Source: Bacillus sp. E(2018)
GTDB lineage: Bacteria; Bacillota; Bacilli; Bacillales; Fictibacillaceae
Assembly (NCBI RefSeq): GCF_005503015.1
Contig: NZ_SCOL01000001.1
Span: 1,612,001 to 1,676,000 of the forward strand
DNA: 64,000 nt
Direction: 5' to 3'
Positions 63,602 to 64,000 of the stretch are shown here, piece by piece; within the stretch, counting starts at the first letter, position 1, and the number at the start of each line of letters is the position of its first letter. The notes beneath the pieces are model-generated. The model was not told the origin of the DNA. It worked only from the letters and a program-made list of their open reading frames with translations, and did no database searches. Position numbers and translations under genes: made by a program.

Positions 63602-64000
63602 ATAGTAGCCACACGATCACTCATAGACAGCTGTTCTTTGTAATCACGCAATCCCAGATCGGTGTTGGTGTCCTTTCACTTCCTTATACATTGTTCGCAA
63701 AAGCGAAAACAGACGGCTGGATGTCTTTACTTTTAGCAGGACTCTTTATTCAAATCTCTATACTTGCGATTTGGAAACTATGCGAGATGTATCCGAAACA
63801 GACGATTTTTGATTTTATGCCTAAGATTGTTGGGACGAAGTTAGGTGCGGTTCTGAATACGTTATTCGTCGTACACTTGTTCTCTGTCTGTGTAATAATT
63901 CTAATCCTTTATAACAGCATCGTATCTAAATGGATATTCTTTCAGACACCACGTTTAGTTGTCATATCCATATTAGCCCTCACCTGCGTCTATTGTATTA
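63598..64000 (+). CDS. Spore germination permease, GerB subunit family (5' part)
   Basis: Starts at the ATG overlapping the preceding stop (ATGA) and is open to the window edge, 134 codons. MNSSHTITHRQLFFVITQSQ begins it, then GVGVLSLPYTLFAKAKTDGW, the entry of the amino-acid permease-like fold, and several hydrophobic helices. It is the B subunit that senses the germinant. A C subunit gene should follow outside the window. Confidence 0.92.
   Translation, partial: MNSSHTITHRQLFFVITQSQIGVGVLSLPYTLFAKAKTDGWMSLLLAGLFIQISILAIWKLCEMYPKQTIFDFMPKIVGTKLGAVLNTLFVVHLFSVCVIILILYNSIVSKWIFFQTPRLVVISILALTCVYCI

Overview
The window looks like chromosomal DNA of an endospore-forming member of the Bacillaceae, moderately AT-rich by eye. 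The evidence is strong GGAGG-type ribosome sites, frequent TTG/GTG starts, T-box and S-box (SAM-I) leaders, ComZ, YjbA, YjzC, YjzD, YisL and YitT/U/V homologues in a Bacillus subtilis-like order, a GerA-type spore germination operon, and Ku/LigD. The mixture of gene orders and the repeat types recall Fictibacillus or close relatives, but the genus is an inference and cannot be proven from this window. There is no prophage, transposase, rRNA, tRNA or CRISPR array. The window is mostly ordinary core chromosome with scattered repeat elements.

Layout. 1-8.5 kb: a partial DUF3899 gene, T-box-controlled trpS, yjbA, the FapR-controlled fabH-fabF pair, a YppG-like small protein, comZ, two enzyme-like proteins with altered active sites (an epimerase-like and an alpha/beta-hydrolase-like protein), yjzD and yjzC. 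8.5-12.3 kb: small proteins, an HNH nuclease, and a tightly overlapping molybdenum-cofactor operon moeA-mobB-moaE-moaD. 12.3-20.8 kb: the yitV/yitU, ipi-like, yitT and degV neighbourhood with small spore-type hydrophilic proteins, a GNAT acetyltransferase, a NifU-N protein, and a sensor kinase with an RsbRD-like input domain. 20.9-23.7 kb: Ku plus a LigD that is split into separate ligase and polymerase genes. 23.9-32.2 kb: a maltodextrin locus: LacI regulator, membrane-anchored alpha-amylase, MdxG, MdxF and MdxE on the minus strand, and a divergent intracellular cyclomaltodextrinase/maltogenic amylase with a leader terminator. 32.3-38.5 kb: a MATE exporter, AsnO-type asparagine synthetase, an AI-2E family permease, an MBL-fold hydrolase and an Lrp regulator.

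38.7-50.6 kb is a complete methionine-salvage locus. One S-box controls mtnW-mtnX-mtnB-mtnD on the minus strand. mtnE and mtnU are divergent from each other. A second S-box, with an enlarged P3 arm, precedes mtnK-mtnA followed without a gap by a sugar-type ABC importer (lipoprotein, two-domain ATPase, permease), most simply read as a methylthioribose importer. The pathway would run: import of methylthioribose, phosphorylation by MtnK, isomerisation by MtnA, dehydration by MtnB, enolisation by MtnW, dephosphorylation by MtnX, oxidation by MtnD and transamination by MtnE.

50.7-64 kb: a PAS-GGDEF-EAL protein, YisL, RocD with a possible sigma-L promoter, a three-gene catabolic operon (FAH-family hydrolase, aldehyde dehydrogenase, atypical SDR), a B12-binding radical SAM protein, an HlyD-like adaptor plus Yip1 protein pair without an obvious pump, and the start of a gerA-type germinant receptor operon cut by the window edge.

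The least explained structures are intergenic. Two tracts (5682-5807 and 54398-54523) are built from degenerate direct repeats with an exact 21-bp period. Four copies of a dispersed palindromic repeat lie at 16.3, 23.7, 42.1 and 59.8 kb, and the last carries a second palindromic repeat inserted inside it. No clearly new multi-gene system was found. The best candidates for follow-up are the phased 21-bp repeats, the split LigD, the methylthioribose importer and the leader attenuator at 30.43 kb.
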